Below are positions 1 to 11,404 of a stretch of DNA of 64,000 nt, in pieces. The position numbers were made by a program, and so were the translations under genes. The notes beneath the pieces were generated by a model. It did not search any database. It saw nothing but the letters and a program-made list of their open reading frames with translations, and was not told the DNA's origin. Positions within the stretch are counted from its first letter, which is position 1. Each line of letters begins with the position of its first letter. Source of the DNA: Eleusine coracana subsp. coracana (taxonomy: Eukaryota > Streptophyta > Magnoliopsida > Poales > Poaceae); the NCBI GenBank assembly GCA_032690845.1, contig CM064429.1, positions 22,045,807 through 22,109,806 of the forward strand, written 5' to 3'.

Positions 1-925
1 GTCTTGGTATGAGCTCTCTTGTATCTTTTCTTCTTTTGTAGGACTTATCCTTTATCAATATAATTACCTTCCCCTTTATATCTTGTCAAGTGTTTATCTT
101 AACGTAGTCATTTCCTTAAGTTACAATTATTGAGAAGAAACTTTGTTGCATAGTTCACGGGTTTCCTCGCTAGGATTTAATTAAATTTAGTTCTTTCTGA
201 AACTTAGACTTGGTTGTTTCCCGGCTATTCTTCCGCTAGGCCAATGGAAGAATATCTAGTGAAGGCGTAGGCACGGTGCCTAAATTAATACTAGCTGGAA
301 TGGCATTTGTCCCCACGGGCTGTGTGGTAGGCGGCAGGTGGTGACAGTCCTATCCGTCCCTTTAGTAATCCACCACGTTCAGGAAGTCTCAAGCAGGGTT
401 GTCTAGCGATAGCGTACCCACTAGTACAGAGGTTAGTTACCAACCCATATTAGTGGATCGTTTTTGTGCCCCGAAGCGAGCTAATAGGTGTAAGCCTCAA
501 CCCGAGTAACTAGGATTTAATGCTTGACTTAGATATATTAGAAAGATATATTTTAGGAATCTTAGACTTAGACTCGTCGTCCTCCAAGCTAGCTTAATCG
601 ATCTTTTTATTTATCTTAGTGTGGATTCCTCCTGTGTTGCTACCCCTACCACATTATCATTGAACATTCTTACCCCCGTCTTTGGTCAGTTGGTATAATT
701 CTTGTAGTTATATCTTTGTTAAGCCAAGATAATCTTACGCCTAGCTTCCCTGAGGAAAATAAATACGATTCCTTGGAATACTCCCGGGTGAAATTCTGCA
801 ATGGTGTTTTGTGCACTTGCGGATTAATTCACTTTATTCTTAAAGCATAAAAAATGCCAATAATCATTTCTGGCACCGTACGAGGAATAGTGATATTCCT
901 GATGCGACGTTAAGAAGTGTCAACA
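1..925 (+). repeat. Athila/Tat-type LTR 3' part with degraded primer-binding site
   Basis: Noncoding retroelement sequence cut by the left window edge. The stretch around 770-870 reads like the 3' end of a plus-strand Ty3/gypsy LTR of the Athila/Tat kind. TGGCACCG at 871 resembles a damaged tRNA-Asp-type primer-binding site (family form TGGCGCCG). No coding frame worth calling was seen. The far end lies outside the window, so the element type is inference from texture and the PBS-like site. Confidence 0.4.
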
Positions 926-1266
926 TCGGCCAACCAGGAACTAGGCCCTCTCGGGTTGTGCTTCTTCACGGTGGTTGATAGGTGGGTCCTCTTCTATTTT
1001 GACTCGGTGTTTTCCGGAGGAATCCCATGTAGCCATGTATGCAATCCGAGGGAGGTCCAGTTGGCACCATCTCATTGGCTGGACCTGTGTTTCCCCGTAT
1101 TGTGCTCCATTTCTCCACATATATTGTATCAAATCCCTGCATGCACATATTTCTCCAAGGACAAGTGAAATCTTATTATTCCAAACTAACATGCAGGTGT
1201 GAAATGCTAAGTCTTACTTTTATAGGTATATTGATGGCCGGAATTGGTATTTAACGACCATCAACA
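926..1266 (-). mobile_element. Partial LTR, minus orientation, inserted in copia RT/RNase H
   Basis: Read on the minus strand, this begins TGTTGATGGTCGTTAAATAC, which parallels the minus-strand start of the solo LTR at 17562-18778 (TGTTGACAGCCCTTAAGTAC). The two also share a block around GGGTTGTGCTT followed by an AGGTGGGTCCT-like string. Its right edge abuts the copia reverse-transcriptase frame directly, so an insertion into the copia element is likely. The left partner and the target-site duplication are not visible. Confidence 0.45.
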
Positions 1267-2343
1267 GTAGCGTGCACACAAGCACACACTAAACATGACA
1301 TTCGGTCTTGAGGCGGTGAGGTAGAGCAAAGAACCAATCATTGATCTATAGAGCTTGGGGTTCACAGACTTTCCCTTCACGTCATCATCCAAAGGTTTGC
1401 TTGTTGCCATAGGAGTCTATAAGGGTTTGCAATTTTCCATGTTGAATCTATTGAGAAGGTCCTTAGTATACTTTTCTTGGTAGATGAAGTTTCCCTTTCT
1501 CAATTTCTTGAATTGAAAACCAAGGAACACATGCAATTCTCCAATCATTGACATTTGAAATTTCCTTGCCATCATCTCCCAGAACTCTTTATTGCATTTC
1601 TCATATGTTGATCCATAGATGATATCATCCACGTAGATTTGGCACACAAAGAGATCCTTTCCAACATGTCTTGTGAACAATGTGCTATCAATACTTCCAA
1701 TTTTGAAGCCATTCTTCAGAACAAAGTTCCTCAAGTGTTCATACCATGCCCTTGGTGCTTGCTTGAGGCCATAGAGCTTAGTTCAACTTGTACACATGTC
1801 TTGGATGCTTAGGGTCCTCAAACCCTGGAGGTTGTTCCACATTGACCTTTTCATTGATCTCTCCATTCAACAATGCACTCTTCACATCCATTTGATAGAG
1901 CTTGAAGCCATTATGTGTGCATAGGCAAGTAAGATTCGAATTGCTTCAAGACGGGCCACAAAAGCAAATGTTTCTTCAAAGCCAATACCCGCCACTTGAG
2001 AATAACCGTTGATCACTAGGCGAGCCCTGTTTTTGACAATGGCCCCTTTCTCATCTTGTTTGTTCTTCAAGACCCACTTAGTGCCAACCACATTATGATT
2101 CTTAGGCCTTTCAACAAATTTCCATACTTTGCATCTCCTGAAGTTATTCAACTCTTCTTGCATAGCAACAACCCACTTATGATCATCCATAGCTTCTTCA
2201 ATTGTTGTGAGCTCAATCATGGAGACAAAAGAGAAGTTCTCAATTGCAACATTTTCCTCATCATCATTCCTTTCACTCACATAGTTGGGCTTGTATTGAT
2301 TTCTCCTTGTCCTCACTCCTTGAGATGGACTCCCAATGATCAA
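1267..2343 (-). pseudogene. copia reverse transcriptase, broken
   Basis: Minus-strand remains of the Ty1/copia RT. The 1882-2343 frame carries the fingers region: a WVVAMQEEL stretch, then VGTKWVLKNK, then RLVINGYSQ. The 1417-1734 frame holds the palm with the copia active-site motif YVDDII. Frame is lost between about 1745 and 1881. Further left, the start of the RNase H-side region (SMIGSLLYLTASRP-like) can be read until the sequence stops at 1267 against a foreign LTR. RNase H itself is absent. In the family this enzyme copies the element RNA into DNA inside virus-like particles; this copy cannot. Confidence 0.85.
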
Positions 2344-2988
2344 ATCACGTGAGTGATCCTTGTTGATGGCTTTGGGTCTAGGATGATATTCTTCCTAAGG
2401 TAAAGTATCTCGTACATCATGGATTGCTTGCTCTCTTAAGATATGGGTGTCTTGGATTCGCAATGGGGTGAGGGAATAACTCATATGCTTTCTTCTTTTG
2501 GAACTAGATGTTAGAGTGGAAGAGGGAGTGTTGTGTGAAGAGCTTGGAGAAGTGGCTTGAGGTGAAGTATGTGGGGAGACTTATGGCTCACTTCTCACTT
2601 GGGTTCCTCATGGCTTGGTGGGTGCACTCTCATAGAATCTTGGGAGGAGCTAGTGGGTATTTCATTAGCATCTTGGGGTGGTTCTTGAACCTCGGACGAT
2701 GAGATTGGTTGAGGTGGTGGAGTAGAGGGCTCACCAATATCATCATCATTGGTTGAGGTGGTGGAGTAAAACATCGCCCACGGGCATGTTCCTCAACAGT
2801 TTTCTTATTGGTTCATCTCCAATGTTCACTTCATGAAATTCCTCTTCCCTTTGAGAACCTTTTGACTCATCAAATTGCACATCATAAGGTTTCTCCACAC
2901 ATTCTATGGCTGAGTTGTAGACCTGATATGCCTTAGAAGTCCCTGAATACCCAATAAGAATGCCTTCATCAGTTCTGCTCTCAAACTT
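2344..2988 (-). other. copia integrase-RT linker, degenerate
   Basis: Lies between the integrase frame and the RT frame of the copia element, where family members encode the integrase C-terminal tail and a low-conservation linker. Two near-identical short segments occur around 2710 and 2755 (ATTGGTTGAGGTGGTGGAGT-type). Only short frames with stops are readable, so this is assigned by position. Confidence 0.5.
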
Positions 2989-3711
2989 CTAGGGCTTCCT
3001 CCTATTCTTGAGAATGTAGCAAGTGCAGCAAAAGACCCGAAAATAGGAAACATTCAGTTTCCGTCCAACCAATAGCTCATAGGGTGTCTTCTTCAACAAC
3101 CGGCGGAGATATACATGACTGGAGGTGTTACAAGCTGTATTGATTGCTTCAGCCCAAAACCTCTTATGAGTCCCATACTCATCTAACATTGCACGAGCTA
3201 GAGTGATGAGTGTCTTGTTCTTTCTCTGCACTACTCCATTTTGCTCAGGAGTGTATGTAGCATAGAACTCATGCTTGATTCCCTTTTTGTCACAATATTC
3301 CTCCACTATTGTGTTCTTAAACTCAGTCCCATTGTCACTCCTTATCTTCACAATGCTAGCATTGAATTCATTCTTTCCTCTCCTTGCAAACTTTCTGAAG
3401 ATATCACTTGCTTGAGACTTGTCCACATGAAAGAGGGTCCAAGTGTATCTTGTGAAGTCATTCACTATCACCAAACAATAGAGATTGTCTCCTAGACTCT
3501 TGTAATGTGTTGGCCCAAACAAGTGCATGTGCAAGAGCTCTAGAGGACGAGATGTTGACAAGAATAATTTGGTGGGATGGGAAGATGCAACTTTCTTTCC
3601 AGCTTGACAAGCACTACACAAGTTGTCCTTCTCAAAGGTAACATCCTTGATTCCTTCAACTAGACTCCTCTTGACCACTTTCTTGAGTTGATTCATTCCA
3701 ACATGTGCCAA
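2989..3711 (-). pseudogene. copia integrase with lost catalytic residues
   Basis: A 240-residue open stretch on the minus strand covers the zinc-binding region (C-S-A-C near residue 32) and the rve core. Of the D,D,E triad, the middle Asp is present in RSDNGTEF. The first position reads HMHLFGP where copia integrases have Asp (HMDLFGP), and the Glu position reads VVQRKN in place of VVERKN. Two of three metal-binding residues are therefore missing, although the frame is open. The open length can mislead: this enzyme could not insert DNA. Confidence 0.85.
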
Positions 3712-3965
3712 TCTTTAATGCCACAACCATCCCTTCGTTGCCTTAGTGAATAGGCAAGTACTTTGTGGCATGTTGCTTGATTTGAAGTCCGTTACATACA
3801 AGTTCCTCTGTAATGGCCACCTTGCCTGAGCCTCTAACTCTTCCTTTTGAGTTGTCCCCAAAAGTCACCTTCTCACTGTCTTCGTCTTCATCAATGTTGG
3901 TGAACAAGGTTGGCTTCCCGATCATATGTTGGGTGCACCCACTCTCAAGAATCTAATGGGTGCTT
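3712..3965 (-). pseudogene. copia protease remnant
   Basis: Minus-strand frame with the copia protease neighbourhood: a CTQHM motif, then the VTFGDNSKGRV-type stretch that follows the active site in this family. The catalytic D-S-G reads E-S-G, and the usual Trp three residues upstream is a stop codon (TAG). In intact elements this retropepsin-like enzyme cuts the polyprotein. Here the motif is destroyed, matching the decay of the integrase next to it. Confidence 0.8.
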
Positions 3966-4447
3966 GCACTCTTGTAGTTGACCCTAGTGGTAGCCATAAG
4001 ACAAGCACTATAGGAAGAGGGGTTAGTATCCAAAGCATTGCTCAATTGACTTGCACTAACCTCATCACGTTAAACCATGAGACCATCCTCATAATTAGGG
4101 ATCCTTGCAATCCCTTCTTGAAGTCTCCTCTGTATAGTATGGTGGGGAGCACGATACATCCATTGTCCGTGACCATCCCCCATGTGCACATTGTCGAGGT
4201 TCATGTAGTAGTGGGGAGGATCATAGAGACTAGTGACGGGCTCAAGCATGTGTCCCACTTGTGAGTCGAGCACAAGTATCATCTCCATTGCTCTCTCATG
4301 AGAGCTCATGCCTTCTGTTGATGACCTCTTCAAGCAAGAAACCCCTCTCAGGAGTTGTAATTTGCAAGAGGATCCTATCAATCACTTCATATGATGTGAT
4401 CCTCTGAAGACCTCTAAAGGAGTTTATCCTACACACACGATCATAAA
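3966..4447 (-). pseudogene. copia gag-protease junction, left half
   Basis: Degenerate minus-strand coding remains (an open stretch of about 100 residues at 4070-4381) between the protease motif and the gypsy insertion point. No zinc knuckle was recognised. The last five bases (4443-4447, ATAAA) are the left copy of the target-site duplication of the gypsy composite; the matching copy is at 16470-16474, where the copia sequence resumes. Confidence 0.6.
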
Positions 4448-5087
4448 TGATGAGGACATCAACGACATACGAATAATGACGACGGAAGATGGCGCGCCAA
4501 ACCAAGCTGTCACGCCTCCACCTCTCGTCGTCGTGCCTCCTCGAGTTACGGATCCATCTTCTAACGAGACGACGACGTACAAGGGCCCAATCACTAGAGC
4601 TCGAGCCCAGGAATTGAAGACGGTTTTGATGCTAAGGAACGACGGCCCAGGATGATGTCGCCCGAAGGCCCACGTGGCCCAAGTCGCACGACTCCCTCTC
4701 CACCGCGCGCCTCTCCACTTCAGCCGGCCCTAAATGCCTCGTCCTCCCCCTATATAGTCAAGGGCTGCGCCCCTTGTAATCTTTGAGTTTTGTTTTAAGT
4801 TTAGCTTAGCTATACATCCGTCTCTCGACGTGAATTCAGAACTCCACCTTCGTGCAATACATCAGATTGCTCGCCTCTAATTCTTGCTCGTTCTTCGATT
4901 GCGCGTAAGAATCGATCCTCGTGATCAGGTTGATCTTGTTTACCGCAAGGTTAATATCCTCCGGAAGTTGGTTCAGCGATTGCATTGGCGCTTCGGCTTG
5001 CTCGTCGTAGTCGGATCGTGAGGGTCAACATCCACCAAATCGAAGTTATCTCCACTCGCCGAAAGATCGGGCACTCTACACCTATCA
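4448..5087 (+). repeat. LTR 1 (5' LTR of element 1), 640 bp
   Basis: Starts TGATGAGGAC and ends CACCTATCA, with ATAAA immediately to its left. A TATATA box lies in CCCCTATATAGTCAAGG near 4750, suitable for the LTR promoter. It also carries the C-terminal coding segment of the polyprotein (about 4448-4655), which has no role at this end. By eye it differs from LTR 2 at about seven positions in 640. Confidence 0.93.
4748..4758 (+). promoter_or_regulatory. LTR TATA box
   Basis: CCTATATAG in a GC-rich setting about 300 bp into the LTR, repeated at the same place in LTRs 2 and 3, the solo LTR and the third element. The position fits the U3 promoter of a Ty3/gypsy LTR. The transcription start is not determined. 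Confidence 0.6.
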
Positions 5088-5089
5088 AG

Positions 5090-5099
5090 TGGTATCAGA
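5090..5099 (+). other. Primer-binding site, tRNA-iMet type
   Basis: TGGTATCAGA begins two bases after the LTR end, matching the 3' end of plant initiator tRNA-Met for 10 nt before diverging (the full family form continues GC). It primes minus-strand DNA synthesis in this type of element. The tandem neighbour (element 2) has lost this site. Confidence 0.85.
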
Positions 5100-5408
5100 T
5101 TCCAGTGTTTCTCGGTGAGTTTTATCCAAGTCCACATAAACCAAAAATTACAAAAAAAAAGTTTACCCCAGTACGGTTTTGAGCCTCGCACTTTCGTTCA
5201 ATAATTTGCGTTGTTGAGTTTTTGTGCTTTCGCTTTTGATCGTTGCTGGTACACTGTGTTTCATCGTTTTCTTCCTATCATCGTCGTATCCTTCCGCCGT
5301 GCCGCGTGTTTTCACCACCACAGTTTGCTTTCCGCCGCATCTGTTTATCCCGTCTCGCTTGCCAAATTTATCCGTTGCACCGTGAGTCCGGGTCAATCAC
5401 TGCCTCGA

Positions 5409-5680
5409 CGATCGAGTCCTACTCGGTTACGTCGTGACCCGCTCGCCTCACTGATCGAGTCCTACTTGATTACGTCGTGACCCGCTCGCCTCGCCCTGTG
5501 TTTAGTTCTGTTCGGTTTCGTGTGTCCCGCTCGCTTCGCTGATCGAGTCCTACTCGGTTACGTCGTGACCCGCTCGCCTCGCCCTGTGTTTAGTTCTGTT
5601 CGGTTTCGTGTGTCCCGCTCGCCTCGCTGATCGAGTCCTACTCGGTTACGTCGTGACCCGCTCGCCTCGCCCTGTGTTTG
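5409..5680 (+). repeat. 88-bp tandem repeats in the leader
   Basis: Units begin TGATCGAGTCCTACT at 5452, 5540 and 5628, exactly 88 bp apart, with a partial 43-bp unit just before 5452. Copies are almost identical. No protein is implied, since stops occur in all frames over the array. Confidence 0.9.
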
Positions 5681-5774
5681 TTTCTGCTTTTTATTACCGT
5701 TCTACCCCTGCCTCAAAAAAAAAAGTGCTTGTGCTGAATTGCTTATTTGAGGTCTCATTGTTTATATTTTCAGC

Positions 5775-5860
5775 AAAAAGTATTAAAAAAAAGAGAAAAA
5801 AAAAGAAAAAAAAAAGAGAAAAAAAAGAAAGAAAAAAAAAAGAGAAAAAAAAAGAGAGCA
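5775..5860 (+). repeat. A-rich low-complexity run
   Basis: Long A tracts broken by single G residues inside the element 1 leader. The Lys-rich and Phe-rich frames that cross it are composition artefacts. Confidence 0.9.
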
Positions 5861-6232
5861 GCCGAGCAACACAGGCGACGCGTTCTTGCTGCACTTTGTT
5901 TTGATCCTTTTTTCCTTCCTCTTGCACTTGTACCGGCAGCAATCTTTTCACGTTTAGCATCATTATTCAGCTTTGCAGTTATTGTTTGAATTGTGCTAAC
6001 CCTTGGATTGAGTGCAGCCTCCTAGCCCCACAAATTTTCTACTACGAGCAGGTTTTTGTTTCACCACGCAATCGCTGCACCAATCTTCCACCGGTTTTAC
6101 CTGTGGTTGCAGTTCACGCTTGCGTGCTTGGTAAGGACGGGTAAGAATTTCATAACAGCTTTTTGATTGAGCTTTTCATCCACCACTCACCTCTCGTTGT
6201 AGGATCCCGCTTTTTGTATTGCTTGTGTTTCT

Positions 6233-9200
6233 ATGGCAGAAAACAGCTCAAAGTCGGAGGAGCTCACCCTCCAGGATGTCCAGGCACAGGTTGACGGTCT
6301 ACAAAATGACATGAAGACGATGCACGAGAGACTTGACTCTACGGTCACTTCGTCGAATGAGCGTTTTGATCAACTGGACCTCGCTGATACGGCTGCCCGC
6401 ACCACGCTCGCGACGATCATGACTCGTCTTGAGGCCATGTCGACGCAGCTTGGGACCATGACGACACAGCTCACGGAGTTGCAACATGCACGTGACTACG
6501 GCGCCGACACCGAGCAGGACGACGACAATCGCCGTGGTCGTGCTCGTAGGGTACGTGTTCCTATTAATGATTCTTTTGCCAAAATAAAATTTCGTATTCC
6601 CACTTTTAATGGCAAATATGATCCGGGTGCTTATCTTGATTGGGAATTAGAGGTTGAACAAAAATTTGCGTGCCATGATATTCCTGCTAATTTACAAGTT
6701 AAGGCTGCTATTAGTGAATTTACTGAATTTGCTTTACTTTGGTGGCGTGAGTATAGACAAAGATATCCTGATAATATTCCAGCCACTTGGACGGCATTAA
6801 AAGCTGCTATGCGTCATCGTTTTGTGCCGTCATATTATGCTAGAGATTTGCTTAATCAAATGCAGCGTTTTCAACAAGGTTCACTTTCCGTAGAGGATTA
6901 TTATCAAGCTTTGCAAAAGGGTATGATTCGCTGTGGTTTAGTTGAACTGGATGATGCTGCTATGGCTCGCTTTAGGGGTGGGTTAAATCGTGAAATTCAG
7001 AATATTCTTGATTATAAGCATTATGATGATATGACCACCTTATTTGAATATGCTTGTAAAGCTGAACGTGAAGTGCAGGATCGACAATCTTCGTCAAGAC
7101 CTAACATTTTTGTAGGGTCCAAGACGCCTTCAGCTCCACGGTCGACACCTCCTTCCACGTCGCGCGACCACTCCTCGACCACGTCCAAGTCGAGTGCTCC
7201 ATCCACGGCCAAATCTGCCTCGTTCGTGCCGTCCTCCTCGTCGTCTGGACGAGCTCGTGATATTCAGTGTCACCGTTGCCGAGGATTTGGTCATGTGATA
7301 CGTGATTGTCCAAATAAACGAACTATGTTGATTCGTGACGACGGTGGGTATTCTTCTGCTAGTGATTCTGAGGATATTCAGCAGACTATGCTTGCCACTA
7401 ATCATGCAGATAATACGGAGCTTCATGTCGACTCTAGTGCCACCGACAGGTATGCCACTCTTGTTGTGCAGCGTGTTCTTAGTACACAGGTCGTTCAGGA
7501 TGAAAAGCATCAGCGCCACAACATTTTTCATATCAAAGGCGTTGTGCAAGAACGAGCGGTCCGTATAATCATCGATGGTGGCAGTTGCAACAATTTGGCT
7601 AGAACGACCTTGGTGGAGCAGTTGTCATTGCCAACAAGGAAGCATCCACATCCTTATCACGTTCAATGGCTCAATGATGGCGGCAAAATAAAAGTAACGC
7701 GCTCGGTACGTGTTCCTTTCTCTCTTGGTGCCTATTCTGATTTTGTAGATTGTGATGTTGTTCCAATGGAAGCATGCTCTTTGTTGCTTGGCCGTCCTTG
7801 GCAATATGATGTTGATAGTGTTCATCATGGTCGCTCCAATTATTATTCCTTCATGTTTAAGGGTCAGAAAATTGTTATTCATCCTATGACACCTGAACAA
7901 GTTCTTAAAGATGATATTGCTCGAGCGACAAAAGCTGCAAAATTGGTTACATCGCCTCCTGTTGCACCTATTCAACATGAGATCAAATTGAATAACCCTA
8001 TCTTGCTTGCTACACGTGCTGATTTTGATGAATTACATGATGCTAATCTGCTTTGCTATGCGCTAGTTTGCTCTTGTATGCTTGTTTCACTAGATGAGGC
8101 GCCTATGTTGCATATTCCTCCTGTTGTTGCTATCCTTTTGCAGGACTATAAAGATGTTTCTCCCGCTGAATTGCCGCCGGGTCTTCCTCCTATTCGTGGC
8201 ATAGAACATCAGATTGATTTAATTCCAGGCGCACAGCTTCCTAATCGCGCCCCGTACCGCACAAATCCTGAGGAGACGAAAGAAATTCAGCGTCAATTGC
8301 AGGCATTGCTTGATAAAGGTTACATTCGTGAGTCTCTCAGCCCTTGTTCGGTTCCTGTTTTGCTTGTTCCTAAGAAAGATGGTTCTTGGCGTATGTGTGT
8401 AGATTGTCGTGCAATTAACAATATTACAATTCGTTATCGATATCCTATACCACGCCTTGATGATATGCTCGATGAACTTAGTGGTGCCACAATTTTCTCT
8501 AAGGTTGATTTACGTAGTGGTTACCATCAAATAAGAATGAAATTAGGAGATGAATGGAAAACGGCTTTTAAAACTAAATTTGGCTTGTATGAATGGTTGG
8601 TTATGCCGTTTGGATTGTCTAATGCTCCTAGCACTTTTATGCGCTTAATGAATGAAGTTCTTCGGTCTTTCATTGGAATATTTGTTGTTGTCTATTTTGA
8701 TGATATCCTTATATACAGCAAATCCATGAATGAGCATTTAGATCATTTGCGTGCTGTTTTTGATGCTTTGCGTGCTGCTCACTTGTTTGGGAACATGGAA
8801 AAATGCACTTTTTGCATGCAACGTGTTTCGTTTCTTGGATATGTTGTTACTCCACAGGGCATTGAGGTCGATAGCAGCAAGGTGGACGCCATTCAGAGTT
8901 GGCCCCAACCGACGACGGTCACACAGGTTCGTAGTTTTCTTGGTCTTGCAGGCTTCTATCGTCGTTTTGTGCGGGATTTCAGTTCTATTGCTGCACCATT
9001 ACATGAGCTGACCAAGAAGGGTGCGCCATTTGAGTGGGGCGCACCACAAGACGACGCATTCAACACTTTAAAGGAACGGTTAACTCATGCTCCTCTCTTA
9101 TAATTGCCTAATTTTGATAAAGTGTTTGAATTGGAATGTGATGCTAGTGGAATTGGTTTGGGTGCTGTTTTGTTGCAAGATCATAAACCCATTGCTTATT

Positions 9201-10972
9201 TTAGTGAGAAGTTAAGTGGTGCTGCTCTTAAATATTCCACTTATGATAAAGAACTTTATGCTTTAGTAAGAACTTTGCAAACATGGCAGCATTATTTATG
9301 GCCTCGCGAATTTATTATTCATTCTGATCATGAGGCTTTGAAACATATTAGAACCCAAACTAATCTGAATCGTCGTCATGCTAAATGGGTTGAATTTATT
9401 GAATCTTTTCCATACATCATTAAACATAAAAACGGGAAGGAAAATGTGATTGCCGATGCTTTGTCTCGTCGTTATATGATGCTGTCCCAATTAGACTTTA
9501 AAATCTTTGGTTTGCAAGCTTTGAAAGATCAATATGTGAATGATGCTGATTTTCATGATATTATGATGCATTGTAAGGATGGCAAACCTTGGGGCAAATT
9601 TCATATGCAGGATGGGTTCCTGTTTCGTGCTAACAAGCTGTGTATTCCAGCTAGCTCGGTTCGTCTTTTGTTGTTACAGGAGGCGCATGGAGGTGGTCTT
9701 ATGGGTCACTTCGGAGTTTTCAAGACACATGAGGTGTTGGCCGACCATTTCTTTTGGCCACGGATGCGCCGTGATGTTGAGCGCCTTGTTGCACGCTGTA
9801 CTACATGTCAAAAAGCTAAATCTCGTTTGGGTAATCATGGTTTGTATATGCCCTTGCCTGTTCCCTCTTCTCCTTGGCTTGATATTTCGATGGATTTTGT
9901 TTTGGGATTTCCTCGCACTAAGAAGGGGAGGGACAGTATTTTTGTGGTTGTTGATCGTTTCTCTAAAATGGCTCACTTTATACCTTATCATAAAACTGAT
10001 GATGCCTCAAATGTTGCTGAATTGTTCTTTAGAGAGATTGTTAGATTGCATGGAATTCCTAAAACAATTGTCTCTGATCGTGATGCTAAGTTTCTTAGTC
10101 ATTTTTGGCGTTCTCTTTGGAATAAATTAGGAACTAAGCTGCTGTTTAGTACTACTTGTCATCCTCAAACTGATGGGCAAACTGAGGTAGTAAATAGAAC
10201 TTTGTCTGCTATGCTTAGAGCTGTTTTAGATAAAAATTTGAGACGCTGGGAAGATTGTTTACCTCATGTTGAATTTGCTTATAATCGTGCTACACATTCT
10301 GCCACTAAGATGTGTCCTTTTGAGGTTGTTTATGGCTATGTTCCTAAGGCGCCTATTGATTTGTTTGCTATTGATGCTGAAGATGAACCACATCTTGATG
10401 CTCTTGCTCATATTGGTCCCATGAAACAATTGCATGAAGAAACACAACACAACATTGCCATTGCTAATAAAAAGTATCAAGTTGCTGGTAGTAAAGGTAG
10501 AAAACATATTTCTTTTGAACCTGGTGATTTGGTTTGGTTGCACTTGCGTAAAGATAGATTTCCTACTTTGCGTCGTTCTAAACTGATGCCTCGTGCTGCT
10601 GGTCCTTTTAAAGTGCTAACCAAGATTAACGATAATGCTTATGTTCTTGACTTGCCCATGGAGTTTGGTGTTTCCACTAGTTTTAATGTTGCAGATTTGA
10701 AACCATACTTGGGTGAGGATGATGAGTTGCCGTCAAGGACGACTTTACTTCAAGAAGGGGAGGATGATGAGGACATCAACGACATACGAATAATGACGAC
10801 GGAAGATGGCGCGCCAAACCAAGCTGTCACGCCTCCACCTCTCGTCGTCGCGCCTCCTCGAGTTACGGATCCATCTTCTAACGAGACGACGACGTACAAG
10901 GGCCCAATCACTAGAGCTCGAGCCCAGGAATTGAAGACGGTTTTGATGCTAAGGAACGACGGCCCAGGATGA
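6233..10972 (+). pseudogene. Element 1 gag-pol polyprotein, one nonsense codon
   Basis: A single frame of about 1579 codons with one in-frame stop (TAA at 9101-9103; the other two copies have CAA there). Order: coiled-coil-like N-terminus (about 1-95), gag domain (about 115-280), CCHC zinc knuckle CHRCRGFGHVIRDC (about 346), protease IIDGGSCN (Asp about 448), RT with YFDDIL (about 821), RNase H beginning ECDAS (about 969), integrase zinc region and D,D,E core (about 1190-1320), and a GPF module (about 1457). The last 69 or so codons lie inside the 3' LTR. The break falls between RT and RNase H, so RNase H and integrase would not be made. Confidence 0.92.
10752..10764 (+). other. Polypurine tract of element 1
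   Basis: AAGAAGGGGAGGA lies directly against the 3' LTR start and is the expected plus-strand primer. It is inside the coding frame, because gag-pol continues into the LTR. Confidence 0.85.
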
Positions 10973-11404
10973 TGTCACCCGAAAGCCCACGTGGCCCAAG
11001 TCGCACGACTCCCTCTCCACCGCGCGCCTCTCCACTTCAGCCGGCCCTAAATGCCTCGTCCTCCCCCTATATAGTCAAGGGCTGCGCCCCTTGTAGTCTT
11101 TGAGTTTTGTTTTAAGTTTAGCTTAGCTATACATCCGTCTCTCGACGTGAATTCAGAACTCCACCTTCGTGCAATACATCAGATTGCTCGCCTCTAATTC
11201 TTGCTCGTTCTTCGATTGCGCGTAAGAATTGATCCTCGTGATCAGGTTGATCTTGTTTACCGCAAGGTTAATATCCTCCGGAAGTTGGTTCAGCGATTGC
11301 ATTGGCGCTTCGGCTTGCTCGTCGTAGTCGGATCGTGAGGGTCAGCATCCACCAAATCGAAGTTATCTCCACTCGCCGAAAGATCGGGCACTCTATACCT
11401 ATCA
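10765..11404 (+). repeat. LTR 2, shared by elements 1 and 2, 640 bp
   Basis: Same TGATGAGGAC start and CCTATCA end as LTR 1. It serves as 3' LTR of element 1 and, by position, 5' LTR of element 2. The next base after its end is TGTAGGATCC, which in element 1 lies over 1.1 kb further on, just before gag. No target-site duplication separates it from element 2. Confidence 0.93.

Larger units (their letters stand above)
5088..6232 (+). other. Untranslated leader of element 1, possible 5' intron
   Basis: About 1.1 kb between the LTR and the gag start. It contains the PBS, an 88-bp tandem repeat (5409-5680), an A/G-rich run (about 5775-5860) and no credible coding frame. A donor-like CGGTGAGT lies near 5114 and a pyrimidine-led acceptor-like TTGTAG|G near 6197-6203, so the leader could be spliced. 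This is inferred from site appearance only. Confidence 0.6.

Noticed and set aside
5409..5680. Evenly spaced repeats considered as a CRISPR-like array
   Set aside because: Contiguous 88-bp tandem units with no unique spacers, in a plant retrotransposon leader.
5608..5989. Lys-rich and Phe-rich open frames on both strands
   Set aside because: They translate the A-rich run of the gypsy leader; no motif, and composition alone keeps them open.
7130..7549. 139-residue antisense frame, also present at 12337 and 38311
   Set aside because: Recurs only because the three gag-pol copies are nearly identical; no start context or known domain.
9579..10130. 183-residue alternate-frame ORF over integrase, repeated in all copies
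   Set aside because: Overlaps the well-supported integrase frame; hydrophobic translation typical of a frame shadow.
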